Source of the DNA: Burkholderiales bacterium
GTDB taxonomy: Bacteria; Pseudomonadota; Gammaproteobacteria; Burkholderiales; JAEUMW01
Length of the DNA stretch: 6,440 nt
Reading direction: 5' to 3'
Assembly: GCA_016791285.1 (NCBI GenBank)
Contig: JAEUMX010000248.1
Span: 1-6,440, forward strand
Below, in pieces: positions 1 to 5,731 of this stretch; the first letter of the stretch is position 1, and every line of letters starts with the position of its first letter. Position numbers and translations under genes: made by a program. The notes below the pieces were generated by a model. It saw nothing but the letters and a program-made list of their open reading frames with translations. It did no database searches and was not told where the DNA came from.

Positions 1-5
1 CGTCG

Positions 6-425
6 TCAGCGGCGCCGTCTCGATCCGTCGACACTCAACGCGCCTGGGCCGAAGGCGACGACGTAGAGCAGCCCGCCCATCAGCGCGAGATTCTTCAGGA
101 AGTTGATCATCTGGGTCTGCGCCTGTTCGGGCGGCAGCGCCCAGAAGTCGTGGAAGATCAGGGTAGTCGGGATGCAGAACAGGAAAATCGCGAGCGCCGC
201 CCAACGCGCCTTCCAGCCCAGCATCAGCGCGAGTCCGCCGCCGAGCTCGATCAGGATGGCACCGGGCAGAAGCACCTGCGGCCAGGGCATTCCCTTCGCA
301 GCCATGTAGCTCGCCGCACCCGCAAAACCCGCGATCTTGCCCCAGCCCGAGAAAACGAAGATCAGCGCGAGCAGGAAGCGACCTATGACTGGCAGATAGC
401 GTTGTCCGAATTCACACGCGCTCAA
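6..425 (-). CDS. DoxX family small integral membrane protein
   Basis: Inner-membrane protein of 139 residues, the usual DoxX length. Four hydrophobic segments are visible at about residues 10-27, 50-70, 75-92 and 108-126. DoxX hallmarks are GRFLLALIFVFSGWGKI near the N-terminus, FHDFW at 91-95, NFLKNLALMGG at 108-118 and GPGALSVDG before a basic RRRR tail. Characterised relatives are the DoxD/DoxA thiosulfate:quinone oxidoreductase subunits and actinobacterial DoxX in thiol-oxidant defence; for a stand-alone DoxX like this one the reaction is not established. The start is TTG, chosen because GAGGAGG (minus strand, 431-437) lies 5 nt upstream and no ATG occurs before residue 41. That SD overlaps the TGA of the upstream ydcZ-like gene, 10 bp away, which suggests translational coupling. 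It is the last gene of the train seen here; any terminator is outside the window. Family call is confident, function is not. Confidence 0.9.
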   Translation of the reverse strand: MSACEFGQRYLPVIGRFLLALIFVFSGWGKIAGFAGAASYMAAKGMPWPQVLLPGAILIELGGGLALMLGWKARWAALAIFLFCIPTTLIFHDFWALPPEQAQTQMINFLKNLALMGGLLYVVAFGPGALSVDGSRRRR

Positions 426-430
426 TCTCG

Positions 431-437
431 CCTCCTC
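431..437 (-). promoter_or_regulatory. Strong Shine-Dalgarno of doxX overlapping the upstream stop codon
   Basis: On the minus strand this reads GAGGAGG, 5 nt before the TTG at 425. The TGA of the preceding gene (436-438) shares its G and A with the start of the SD, giving TGAGGAGG. The near-perfect SD at ideal spacing is what supports a TTG start for doxX. Seen directly in the sequence; coupling is inferred. Confidence 0.7.
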
Positions 438-882
438 AGTTGTTCACGATCATGAGCGCGCCGACCACGAGCAGCGCTGCGCCGGCGAGCCGCGCCAGGT
501 TGACCGGATGATCCGGAAACCCCAGCCACCCGAAGTGGTCGACGACGAGCGACATCGCCATCTGCCCCGCCAGTATCAACGCGAGCAACAGCGTCGCGCC
601 GATCCTGGGCCCCAGATGCAGCGAGCCGACGACGTAGGCCGCGCCGATCAGGCCGCCGAGCCAGGCCCATGCAGGCACCTGCGCGAGGGCCGTCGCACTC
701 GGTAGCTTCGCGCGCGCAACGAGCGCGTAGACCGCGATCAGAGCGATGCCGACGAGAAAGTTGGGCAACGCCGCCAGCATCGGATCGCGGAATGTCGCGC
801 GCAGGTTCATGTTCATCGCGACCTGAATCGGCAGCAGCGCGCCCACCGCCATCGCGAGCAACATCGACGCGGCCTGGTTCAT
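436..882 (-). CDS. YdcZ/DUF606-type small DMT-superfamily membrane protein
   Basis: Inner-membrane protein of 148 residues, about the usual YdcZ (DUF606) length, with five hydrophobic segments, consistent with half of an EamA-type transporter. Family-like blocks are QVAMNMNLRATFRDPMLAAL (residues 20-39) followed by NFLVG, LGGLIGAAYVVG (75-86), the ALILAGQMAMSLVVDHFGWL block (101-120) and a C-terminal RLAGAALLVVGALM. DMT proteins of this size often act as dimers, but no substrate is known for the family, so I assign none. The ATG at 882 is preferred because GGTGGA (887-892) lies 4 nt upstream. An in-frame TTG at 906 overlaps the TGA of the mliC-like gene (TTGA) and would add 8 residues, but it has no SD. 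It lies 20 bp after the mliC-like gene and 10 bp before doxX. Confidence 0.86.
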   Translation of the reverse strand: MNQAASMLLAMAVGALLPIQVAMNMNLRATFRDPMLAALPNFLVGIALIAVYALVARAKLPSATALAQVPAWAWLGGLIGAAYVVGSLHLGPRIGATLLLALILAGQMAMSLVVDHFGWLGFPDHPVNLARLAGAALLVVGALMIVNN

Positions 883-902
883 AGCGTCCACCGGTCTGCG
901 AC

Positions 903-1295
903 TCAATAGTTCCGGCGCGGCGCCGTCGGCAGCGCCGCCTGCGACTGGCAGGGCCCGACGACGACCTTGCCGTTGTTCTCGAGGAAGGCGCGCTCGCGGT
1001 CGAGATAAAGCATGTAGGAACCGTCGCTGTACTTTTCCTCGGCGGCGCTGGCGGCGCGCGCAAGCACCACCGTCCTGCCTTCGACCGCCACTGTCGCCGT
1101 GCGTCCATCGGGCGCGCGCGCGACCTGCATGACCTTGCCATCGCCGCAGTCGTAGGCGAACCGGGTCGGATAGACCGTGCGCTCGACATCACCGACGCAT
1201 CCCGCGCACAGCAGGATGAGTCCCGCAAGCGTCCCGCTTTGCACTGCCTTGCGAGTTTCGCGACCTTCGTCGCAAGCACTTCTCGATGGCTGCAT
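903..1295 (-). CDS. Lipoprotein with MliC-like (C-type lysozyme inhibitor) domain
   Basis: Predicted exported lipoprotein of 130 residues. A long basic N-region (KSR/DE/R-rich, about 20 residues) is followed by GTLAGLILLCAGC, with Cys33 as the probable lipidated residue. The position three before it is Cys rather than the usual Leu, so the lipobox is atypical. The rest matches the MliC/PliC fold: FAYDCGDGK at 47-55, the AASAAEEKYSDGSYMLYLD block at 81-99, AFLENNGK at 103-110 and GPCQ at 114-117; Cys50 and Cys116 would form the family disulfide. The Lys of the usual W-x-K-G-D-E-A segment appears replaced (LDRERA), so real lysozyme inhibition is uncertain. AAGGAG 5 nt upstream fixes the ATG at 1295; a GTG at 1316 would add 7 residues and lacks comparable support. 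MliC proteins protect peptidoglycan from host lysozyme, an odd theme among these redox genes. Confidence 0.78.
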   Translation of the reverse strand: MQPSRSACDEGRETRKAVQSGTLAGLILLCAGCVGDVERTVYPTRFAYDCGDGKVMQVARAPDGRTATVAVEGRTVVLARAASAAEEKYSDGSYMLYLDRERAFLENNGKVVVGPCQSQAALPTAPRRNY

Positions 1296-1300
1296 CCTTG

Positions 1301-1306
1301 CTCCTT
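1301..1306 (-). promoter_or_regulatory. Shine-Dalgarno deciding the start of the MliC-like lipoprotein
   Basis: Minus strand AAGGAG, 5 nt before the ATG at 1295. It favours this ATG over the in-frame GTG at 1316, since the SD would lie inside the coding region of the longer form. Confidence 0.65.
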
Positions 1307-1325
1307 CGAGGACCACCGTCTGCCT

Positions 1326-2105
1326 TCAGTCGAACCGGTAGACGTCCATGGCGAACGCCCCGTAAGTGTAGCTCGCGTGGAGCCTTTCGCCGCGCCCGTT
1401 GCTGCCCGCCCCGGCGGCGACGAAAAGCGGCAGCAGATGCTCCTCGGTCGGATGATTGCGCGCGGCCTCGGGCGCGAGCTGCCGGTAGGCGATGAGATCA
1501 TCGCGGCGCCCTTCGGTCACCGCCGCGGCGAGCCACTCGCTGAATGCCTTTGCGTAGCCCTGCGGCGCCGCGTCCACCGGCTGCCCACCGAACTCGCGCA
1601 GGTTGTGGGTGATCGACCCGGAGGCGAGGATCAGCACGCCGTCCTCCCGCAGCGGCCGCAGCGCCTCGCCGAGCGTCCAGTGCCAGGCCGGGCCGCGCGC
1701 GCTCTGGATCGACATCTGGGTCACCGGAATGCCGGCGTCCGGGTAGGCGAGCAGCAGAGGCACCCAGGCACCGTGATCGAGGCCGCGGTCGGCAGAAACG
1801 TCCGGCGTGAGCCCGGCGCGATCGAGCAGCACGGCGACCCGCTTTGCCAACGCCGGCGCACCCGGCGCCGCATAGCGCAGGCGGTAGAGCTCCGGCGGAA
1901 ACCCGTGGAAGTCATGGATCGTTCGCGGGTGTTCGGCTGCACTCACGGTGGGGACTGTCGTCTCCCAATGTGCCGAGACTGCGAGGATGGCGCCCGGGGC
2001 AGGCAGCGATCGGCCCAACCCGCGCAGGAAGTCACGCGCCGCCACCGGCTCGAAGGCGAGCGTCGGGGCGCCGTGGGAGACAAAGATTGCGGGCATGGCA
2101 GTCAT
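1326..2105 (-). CDS. DODA/LigB-type extradiol ring-cleavage dioxygenase
   Basis: Cytoplasmic non-heme metalloenzyme of 259 residues, the size of the YgiD/plant DODA group of class III extradiol dioxygenases, which open catechol rings such as that of DOPA. Family blocks in order: FVSHGAPT (8-15, His11), AVSAHWET (42-49, His46), HDFHGFP (64-70), YAAPGAP (78-84), GLDHGAWVPL (108-117, His111), SGSITHNL (162-169, His167) and RNHPTEEHLLPL (216-227, His218/His223), ending in SYTYGAFAMD. His11, His46 and His167 are the likely metal-site positions by analogy with YgiD; I cannot verify this by alignment. The ATG at 2105 has GAGG 7 nt upstream; the ATG at 2123 has none and would add 6 residues, and the ATG at 2096 is internal. 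It lies 22 bp after the dedA-rhodanese gene. The natural substrate is unknown; a catechol or hydroquinone produced or reduced by the upstream quinone-linked enzymes is a reasonable guess. Confidence 0.93.
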   Translation of the reverse strand: MTAMPAIFVSHGAPTLAFEPVAARDFLRGLGRSLPAPGAILAVSAHWETTVPTVSAAEHPRTIHDFHGFPPELYRLRYAAPGAPALAKRVAVLLDRAGLTPDVSADRGLDHGAWVPLLLAYPDAGIPVTQMSIQSARGPAWHWTLGEALRPLREDGVLILASGSITHNLREFGGQPVDAAPQGYAKAFSEWLAAAVTEGRRDDLIAYRQLAPEAARNHPTEEHLLPLFVAAGAGSNGRGERLHASYTYGAFAMDVYRFD

Positions 2106-2127
2106 GCTTGTGCCTCGATCCATCGCG

Positions 2128-3063
2128 TCAACTCAGCTTCTCCAGGGCGAGGCCGGCTGTCGTCCACGCGTCGATGCCGCCTGCCAGCGGACGCACATGC
2201 GTGAAGCCGCGCTCCCGCAGCAGACCCGCGACCTTCACCGCCCCTGCGTCGTTCGGGCAGGCGCAGTACGCGACGATCTCGTGATCGCGCGAGATGCCCG
2301 CCACCACCTGATCGATGTGCTCCTGATCGAAGGGCCGCGCCCCAGGGATACGCAGGCCGTGGAGTTCGCGGTGCGTCTTCGAGCGAACGTCGAGAATCAC
2401 GAGGTCCTCGCCCCGGGTCATCATGGCGTAGAGTTCGTCCACCGCGATGCGCGCCGCTTTGAGGGACTTGAGGAAGCGGTGGCGCTCCCGCCACTTCCAG
2501 CCGACATAGGCAGCGACCAGCACCGTCAGAATGACCAGGGCAATCGACCCGAGGTCCGCCATGCGAGCGAACAGCCAGTCGATCTGGCCGTGGAAGACCA
2601 GGCCCGCGAGCAGACCCAGCCCCGCCCACAGCGCCGCACCCGCGCCGTTGAAGATGAGAAACGTGCCGGGGCTCAGGCCGAGCGCTCCCGCCACCGGTGG
2701 TGCGACAGTGGAAAGACCGGGCAGGAACTTCGCGAGCACCAGCGTGCCCGGACCGCGCCGCTCGAACGTGCTCTCCGTCTGCTGGACGCAGGAATCCGGC
2801 GAGAGCGAGACGCGGCAGAGCGTCTTCAGCACGCGATGGCCGTAACGGCGTCCGGCCGCGTACCAGGCCAGATCGCCGAGGGTGGACGCGATCATGGCCA
2901 GGACGAGCGCATAGACGCCGTAGAGCGGATCGTGCATCGCCGCCGCGCCCGCGAGCAGCAGCACCGGCACCGCCGGGATCGGCGCGCCGATCTGCTCCAG
3001 CAGCACGATCCCGAAGACCGCGGCGAGGCCGTACTGTTCGAAGAAGGCGGTGACGCTTTCCAT
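2128..3063 (-). CDS. DedA-family membrane protein fused to a rhodanese domain
   Basis: Two-domain protein of 311 residues. Residues 1-190 form a DedA (SNARE-associated/VTT) domain: hydrophobic N-terminal segments with EQIGAPIPAVP (23-33), GDLAWYAAGRRYG (63-75), the AKFLPGLSTVAPPVAGALGL block (111-130) and a last membrane span at about 172-190. After a basic linker (WRERHRFLKSLKAARI), residues 205-311 form a rhodanese domain: VILDVRSKTHRELHGLRIPG (222-241), the active-site loop VAYCACPNDAGA (264-275, probable catalytic Cys267, second Cys269) and RPLAGGIDAW (291-300). DedA proteins are linked to polyprenyl-phosphate or lipid translocation and membrane homeostasis; rhodaneses transfer sulfane sulfur. 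The rhodanese domain should face the cytoplasm. AGGAG (3077-3081) is 13 nt from the ATG, long for an SD; an in-frame CTG 9 nt upstream would sit 4 nt from it. It lies 17 bp after the second yceI gene. This fusion occurs in many proteobacteria, so it is not a frameshift artefact. Confidence 0.93.
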   Translation of the reverse strand: MESVTAFFEQYGLAAVFGIVLLEQIGAPIPAVPVLLLAGAAAMHDPLYGVYALVLAMIASTLGDLAWYAAGRRYGHRVLKTLCRVSLSPDSCVQQTESTFERRGPGTLVLAKFLPGLSTVAPPVAGALGLSPGTFLIFNGAGAALWAGLGLLAGLVFHGQIDWLFARMADLGSIALVILTVLVAAYVGWKWRERHRFLKSLKAARIAVDELYAMMTRGEDLVILDVRSKTHRELHGLRIPGARPFDQEHIDQVVAGISRDHEIVAYCACPNDAGAVKVAGLLRERGFTHVRPLAGGIDAWTTAGLALEKLS

Positions 3064-3076
3064 CCGGGTCAGCGGA

Positions 3077-3083
3077 CTCCTCA
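3077..3083 (-). promoter_or_regulatory. SD-like TGAGGAG shared by the yceI stop codon and the dedA-rhodanese leader
   Basis: Minus strand TGAGGAG, where TGA (3081-3083) ends the second yceI gene and AGGAG is the only SD-like sequence before dedA-rhodanese. Spacing to the ATG at 3063 is 13 nt, longer than usual, so initiation may depend on ribosomes finishing yceI. Confidence 0.45.
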
Positions 3084-3650
3084 GTCCTTGAACGCCTCCA
3101 CGTTGATGAGCAGCTTGACGTCGTCACCCAGCGCGGGCAGCGCGAACTTCATGCCGAAATCCGAGCGCTTGACGGTCGTGTTGGCATCCGCGCCGCACGC
3201 GTCCTTCTTCGCGATCGGGTTCGGGCCGCACTTGAACGAAGTGATGGTGAGCGTGACGGGCTTGGTGACGCCCCGTATCGTGAGCTCACCCTCCGCCGCG
3301 ACCGGGACATCACCGTTGAACTTCAGGTTGCTCGACTTGAACGTCATGGTCGGATGTTGCGCCACATCGAAGAAATCCTCCCCGCGCAGATGCTCATCGA
3401 GCTTCGGTACGCCGCTGCTGACGGACGACGTGTCGATCGAGACCTGCACCGTGCCACTCTTCGCTGCGCGGTCGAGCGTGATCTTGCCCGACGTCGTGTT
3501 GAAGCGCCCGCGCTGCGTCGAGAACCCGAGATGATTGACCTCGTACGTGGGCAACGTGTGCCGCGGGTCGATCGTGTAGTTCTCCGGCGCCGCGAACACG
3601 GGTGCGGCAAACAGGGCGGAGAGCGAAAGGAGGGCGAGCTTCTGTTTCAT
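3081..3650 (-). CDS. yceI: YceI-family periplasmic polyisoprenoid-binding protein (Cys-pair form)
   Basis: Exported protein of 189 residues, the usual YceI length. Residues 1-20 are a clear Sec signal peptide ending VFA before APENYTID. The mature part has the lipocalin-like YceI pattern: YTIDPRHTLPTYEVNHLGFS (25-44), RGRFNTTSGKITLD (47-60), DEHLRGEDFFDVAQHPTMTF (85-104) and GELTIRGVTKPVTL (121-134), ending LINVEAF. The HLRGEDFFD block resembles E. coli YceI more than the first copy does. Cys141 and Cys152 flank a GPNP segment and could form a disulfide in the periplasm. Structurally studied family members bind a polyisoprenoid quinone-like ligand; E. coli yceI responds to high pH and osmotic conditions. 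The ATG at 3650 is chosen because AGAGG lies 7 nt upstream and the signal peptide starts there; the frame is open further upstream without coding character. It follows the first yceI gene after 64 bp. Confidence 0.94.
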   Translation of the reverse strand: MKQKLALLSLSALFAAPVFAAPENYTIDPRHTLPTYEVNHLGFSTQRGRFNTTSGKITLDRAAKSGTVQVSIDTSSVSSGVPKLDEHLRGEDFFDVAQHPTMTFKSSNLKFNGDVPVAAEGELTIRGVTKPVTLTITSFKCGPNPIAKKDACGADANTTVKRSDFGMKFALPALGDDVKLLINVEAFKD

Positions 3651-3714
3651 CGTGGTTCCTCTTGTTGATGGAGATTGGGTGATAACGAGCAGGCGCGCGC
3701 GTGGCGCGTCGATG

Positions 3715-4290
3715 CTATTTTGCAGAAGCGGATGCGGCCGCACCGGTAACCAGGATCCTGAAACGTACCTGAACCTCGTCCGCGACCGTTTCGGTGTCGG
3801 ACCACTGCGCCTCGCCGATTCCGAACTGCAGCCGCAGCAGCGGAAACGCGCCTTCCATGAGGGTGCCGCCGGCATCCGGCTTGAGCGTGACCGGAAACTT
3901 GAGGTCGCGGCTGCGGCCCTTGATGCCCAGCGTGCCGGTGACTTCGTACCGGTTCCCGCCGAGCGGCTTGATGGCCGTGGAGGTGAATTTCGCCTTCGGG
4001 AAGCTCTCGACGTTGAACCAGAGCTTGCGCTTCACCTCGGTGTCGCCGTCGGTGCTGCCGGTGTCGATACCGGCGAGATCGACCTCGATCTCCGCCTGGC
4101 TCGTCTCCGGGCTCGCCGGGTTGAACGCGACGTTGGCCGTGAACTTCGGGAAGCTGCCTTCGACCGGCACGTTCATCTGCCGGAACGTGAAGCCGATGTA
4201 ACTCTTCTTGTAGTCGACCGTTCCGGCATGCGCGGGAGCGCTCGCGAGGAGCACGGCGGCGAGCAGCGGGGCGATTCGTGCGAATATCAT
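3715..4290 (-). CDS. YceI-family periplasmic protein, first copy
   Basis: Exported protein of 191 residues. Residues 1-22 form a signal peptide ending PAHA before GTVDYKKSYIGF. The mature part follows the YceI pattern: GFTFRQMNVPVEGSFPKF (33-50), AEIEVDLAGIDTGSTDGD (66-83), the LWFNVESFPKAKFTST block (90-105), YEVTGTLGIKGRSRDLKFPV (115-134) and a C-terminal VQVRFRILVTG. It has no Cys in the mature region, unlike the next gene, and the DFFD segment is replaced by FNVESFP, so the two copies are diverged paralogs, not a recent duplication. The gene lies directly after a cytochrome b561, matching the E. coli yceJ-yceI order. The start is ambiguous: the ATG at 4299 overlaps the upstream stop as ATGA but has AGGAG touching it, while the ATG at 4290 has the same AGGAG 9 nt away. 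I use 4290; the longer form adds MKP. Confidence 0.92.
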   Translation of the reverse strand: MIFARIAPLLAAVLLASAPAHAGTVDYKKSYIGFTFRQMNVPVEGSFPKFTANVAFNPASPETSQAEIEVDLAGIDTGSTDGDTEVKRKLWFNVESFPKAKFTSTAIKPLGGNRYEVTGTLGIKGRSRDLKFPVTLKPDAGGTLMEGAFPLLRLQFGIGEAQWSDTETVADEVQVRFRILVTGAAASASAK

Positions 4291-4295
4291 TGGTT

Positions 4296-4889
4296 TCATC
4301 TCCTGGGGCTCAGGCGCGGGACCATGCGCGCCAGCACGTCGTCGCGATCGACATAGTGATGCTTGATGGCGGCGGCCACGTGCACGATCACGAGCGCGAG
4401 CAGCGCCTTGTTGAGCGCGAAATGCACGAGCTTCATGAGTTCGAACAACTCCTTGTCCTTCGTCACGAGATCGGGCAGCTGGATCACGCCGAAATAGACG
4501 ACGGGAAATCCGCCGGCCGAGCTCATCACCCAGCCCGAGATCGGCACTGCCAGCATCAACACGTAGAGCGCCGCGTGGCCAATCCCGGCTGCATGCCGCT
4601 GCCATTCCGGCGTCGCCGCGGGCGGTGCGGGTGGGCGGTGCTTGAGGCGCCACGCAAGGCGCACGGCGACGAGAAGGAAGATGGTGACGCCGATCCACTT
4701 GTGCCAGGAGTAGACCTTCAGCTTCCAGGGGGACAGATCGAGGTCGACCATGTATCTGCCGACGACGAAGCTCCCCAGGATCAGCAGCGCCACGAGCCAG
4801 TGCAGGGCGATGGCAACGCCCGTATAGCGATGCACCCGAGTGGGAGGCATGTCGCGGGATCGGCGGGTGTCGAGCGCGTGTTCGTTCAC
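4296..4889 (-). CDS. Cytochrome b561, di-heme membrane quinol-linked electron carrier
   Basis: Inner-membrane protein of 197 residues of the bacterial cytochrome b561 (CybB/YceJ) family with four membrane spans at about 24-44, 62-81, 105-125 and 155-178. Probable heme b ligands are His30 (ALHW), His63 (SWHKWIG), His156 (LVHFALN) and His170 (VIVHVAAAIKHHYVD); the 14-residue gap between the last two matches CybB. E. coli CybB is a superoxide:ubiquinone oxidoreductase; other members feed periplasmic partners. Its pairing with yceI suggests electron exchange at the periplasmic face of the membrane near a polyisoprenoid binder. The start is GTG at 4889, with GAGG (4900-4903) 10 nt upstream overlapping the SDR stop. 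An ATG at 4850 would begin at MPPTRVHRY, just before the first span, and has no SD; the N-terminal 13 residues are therefore less certain. It lies 12 bp after the SDR gene. Confidence 0.94.
   Translation of the reverse strand: MNEHALDTRRSRDMPPTRVHRYTGVAIALHWLVALLILGSFVVGRYMVDLDLSPWKLKVYSWHKWIGVTIFLLVAVRLAWRLKHRPPAPPAATPEWQRHAAGIGHAALYVLMLAVPISGWVMSSAGGFPVVYFGVIQLPDLVTKDKELFELMKLVHFALNKALLALVIVHVAAAIKHHYVDRDDVLARMVPRLSPRR
4300..4304 (-). promoter_or_regulatory. Shine-Dalgarno at the cytochrome b561/yceI junction
   Basis: Minus strand AGGAG inside the last codons of cytochrome b561 (AGG AGA TGA). It abuts the ATG at 4299, too close for normal initiation, and is 9 nt from the ATG at 4290, which is acceptable. 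It therefore favours 4290, unless the ATGA overlap drives re-initiation at 4299. Confidence 0.55.
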
Positions 4890-4901
4890 GATGCGTCTGC
4901 C

Positions 4902-5699
4902 TCAGGCCATCGACCGCACGCAGCCGCCGTCCACTCGAACTGCCGCGCCGTTGGTGGCGGATGCGAGCGGACTGCAGAGGTAGGCAACCGTGGTCGCGAC
5001 TTCGTCCGGCTGGATGAACCGCTTGAGCAGCGACGAGGGCCGCGCCGAGCGGAAGAACTCCTGCTCCACCTGCGCCAAAGTCATGTTGCTCTCCTTCGCC
5101 AGTTGCTCGACGAGCGTCGCGACACCTTCGGATGCGGTCGGGCCGGGCAGCACCGCGTTCACGGTCACGCCAGTCCCCGCGGTCGTTTCGGCGAGTCCGC
5201 GCGATATCGCGAGTTGCGCCGTCTTCGTCATGCCGTAATGGATCATCTCGTCCGGAATGTTGATCGCCGACTCGCTGGAGATGAAGATGATGCGACCCCA
5301 GTTGCGGCTCTTCATGCGCGGGAGATAGTGACGGGACAACCGCACACCGCTCATCACGTTGACTTCGAAGAAGCGCAGCCAGTCGGCGTCGGGAATGTCC
5401 TCGAACGCCTTCGGCTCGAAGATGCCGACGTTGTTCACGAGAATGTCGACGTCGGGTTGCGCGGCGATGAGCTCTGCCGTGCCGGCCGCAGTTCCCAGAT
5501 CGGCCACGGCGCCGGTCACGTCCGCATCACTGCCAAGGTCGGCCCTGATGCGGGATACGGCTGCTTCCACGCGCCCGGACGTGCGCCCGTTCACGATCAC
5601 GCGGGCGCGTTCCCGCGCAAGCGCCCGGGCGATCGCGAAACCGATGCCGAGCGTCGATCCGGTGACGAGCGCGGTCTTGCCTTCGAGTTGCAGGTCCAT
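4902..5699 (-). CDS. Short-chain dehydrogenase/reductase (classical SDR)
   Basis: Soluble NAD(P)-dependent oxidoreductase of 265 residues, a normal classical SDR length. Rossmann motif TGSTLGIG at 13-20; NGRTSGR at 37-43 after the second strand, where the Arg suggests NADP(H) preference; NNVG at 89-92 in place of NNAG; catalytic Asn114 (FEVN), Ser142 (IFISSES), Tyr155 and Lys159 (HYGMTK); PGP at 185-187; and the C-terminal RVDGG. All four catalytic residues are present. Close relatives carry generic names such as 3-oxoacyl-ACP reductase or glucose dehydrogenase, so the substrate cannot be read from sequence. A carbonyl or quinone-derived substrate would fit the neighbours. The ATG at 5699 has AGGAG 10 nt upstream (5710-5714); a GTG two codons earlier would be only 4 nt from it. 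The gene lies 32 bp after wrbA. Confidence 0.95.
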   Translation of the reverse strand: MDLQLEGKTALVTGSTLGIGFAIARALARERARVIVNGRTSGRVEAAVSRIRADLGSDADVTGAVADLGTAAGTAELIAAQPDVDILVNNVGIFEPKAFEDIPDADWLRFFEVNVMSGVRLSRHYLPRMKSRNWGRIIFISSESAINIPDEMIHYGMTKTAQLAISRGLAETTAGTGVTVNAVLPGPTASEGVATLVEQLAKESNMTLAQVEQEFFRSARPSSLLKRFIQPDEVATTVAYLCSPLASATNGAAVRVDGGCVRSMA

Positions 5700-5731
5700 C
5701 GACACACTTCTCCTGGCTGTTGCGGCGCAGG

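Noticed and set aside
422..1501. 359-codon minus-strand frame overlapping three genes, and a 341-codon one at 2102-3127
   Set aside because: Both run out of frame through the DUF606, MliC, dioxygenase and DedA-rhodanese genes. They are low-complexity Arg/Ser/Ala-rich and have no recognisable motif.
1948..3534. 528-codon open frame on the plus strand, with similar long plus-strand frames at 1239-2204 and 4278-5816
   Set aside because: They lie opposite well-recognised genes. The translations are rich in Arg, Ala, Pro and His with no domain pattern, as expected for the antisense of GC-rich coding DNA.
3694..3710. Rho-independent terminator between the two yceI genes
   Set aside because: The stem is only 5 bp with a 3-nt loop and no T-run follows on the minus strand, so it does not qualify as a terminator.
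3651..3875. N-terminal extension of the second YceI protein by 75 residues
   Set aside because: It overlaps the end of the first yceI gene in another frame, whereas a clear signal peptide and SD mark the start at 3650.
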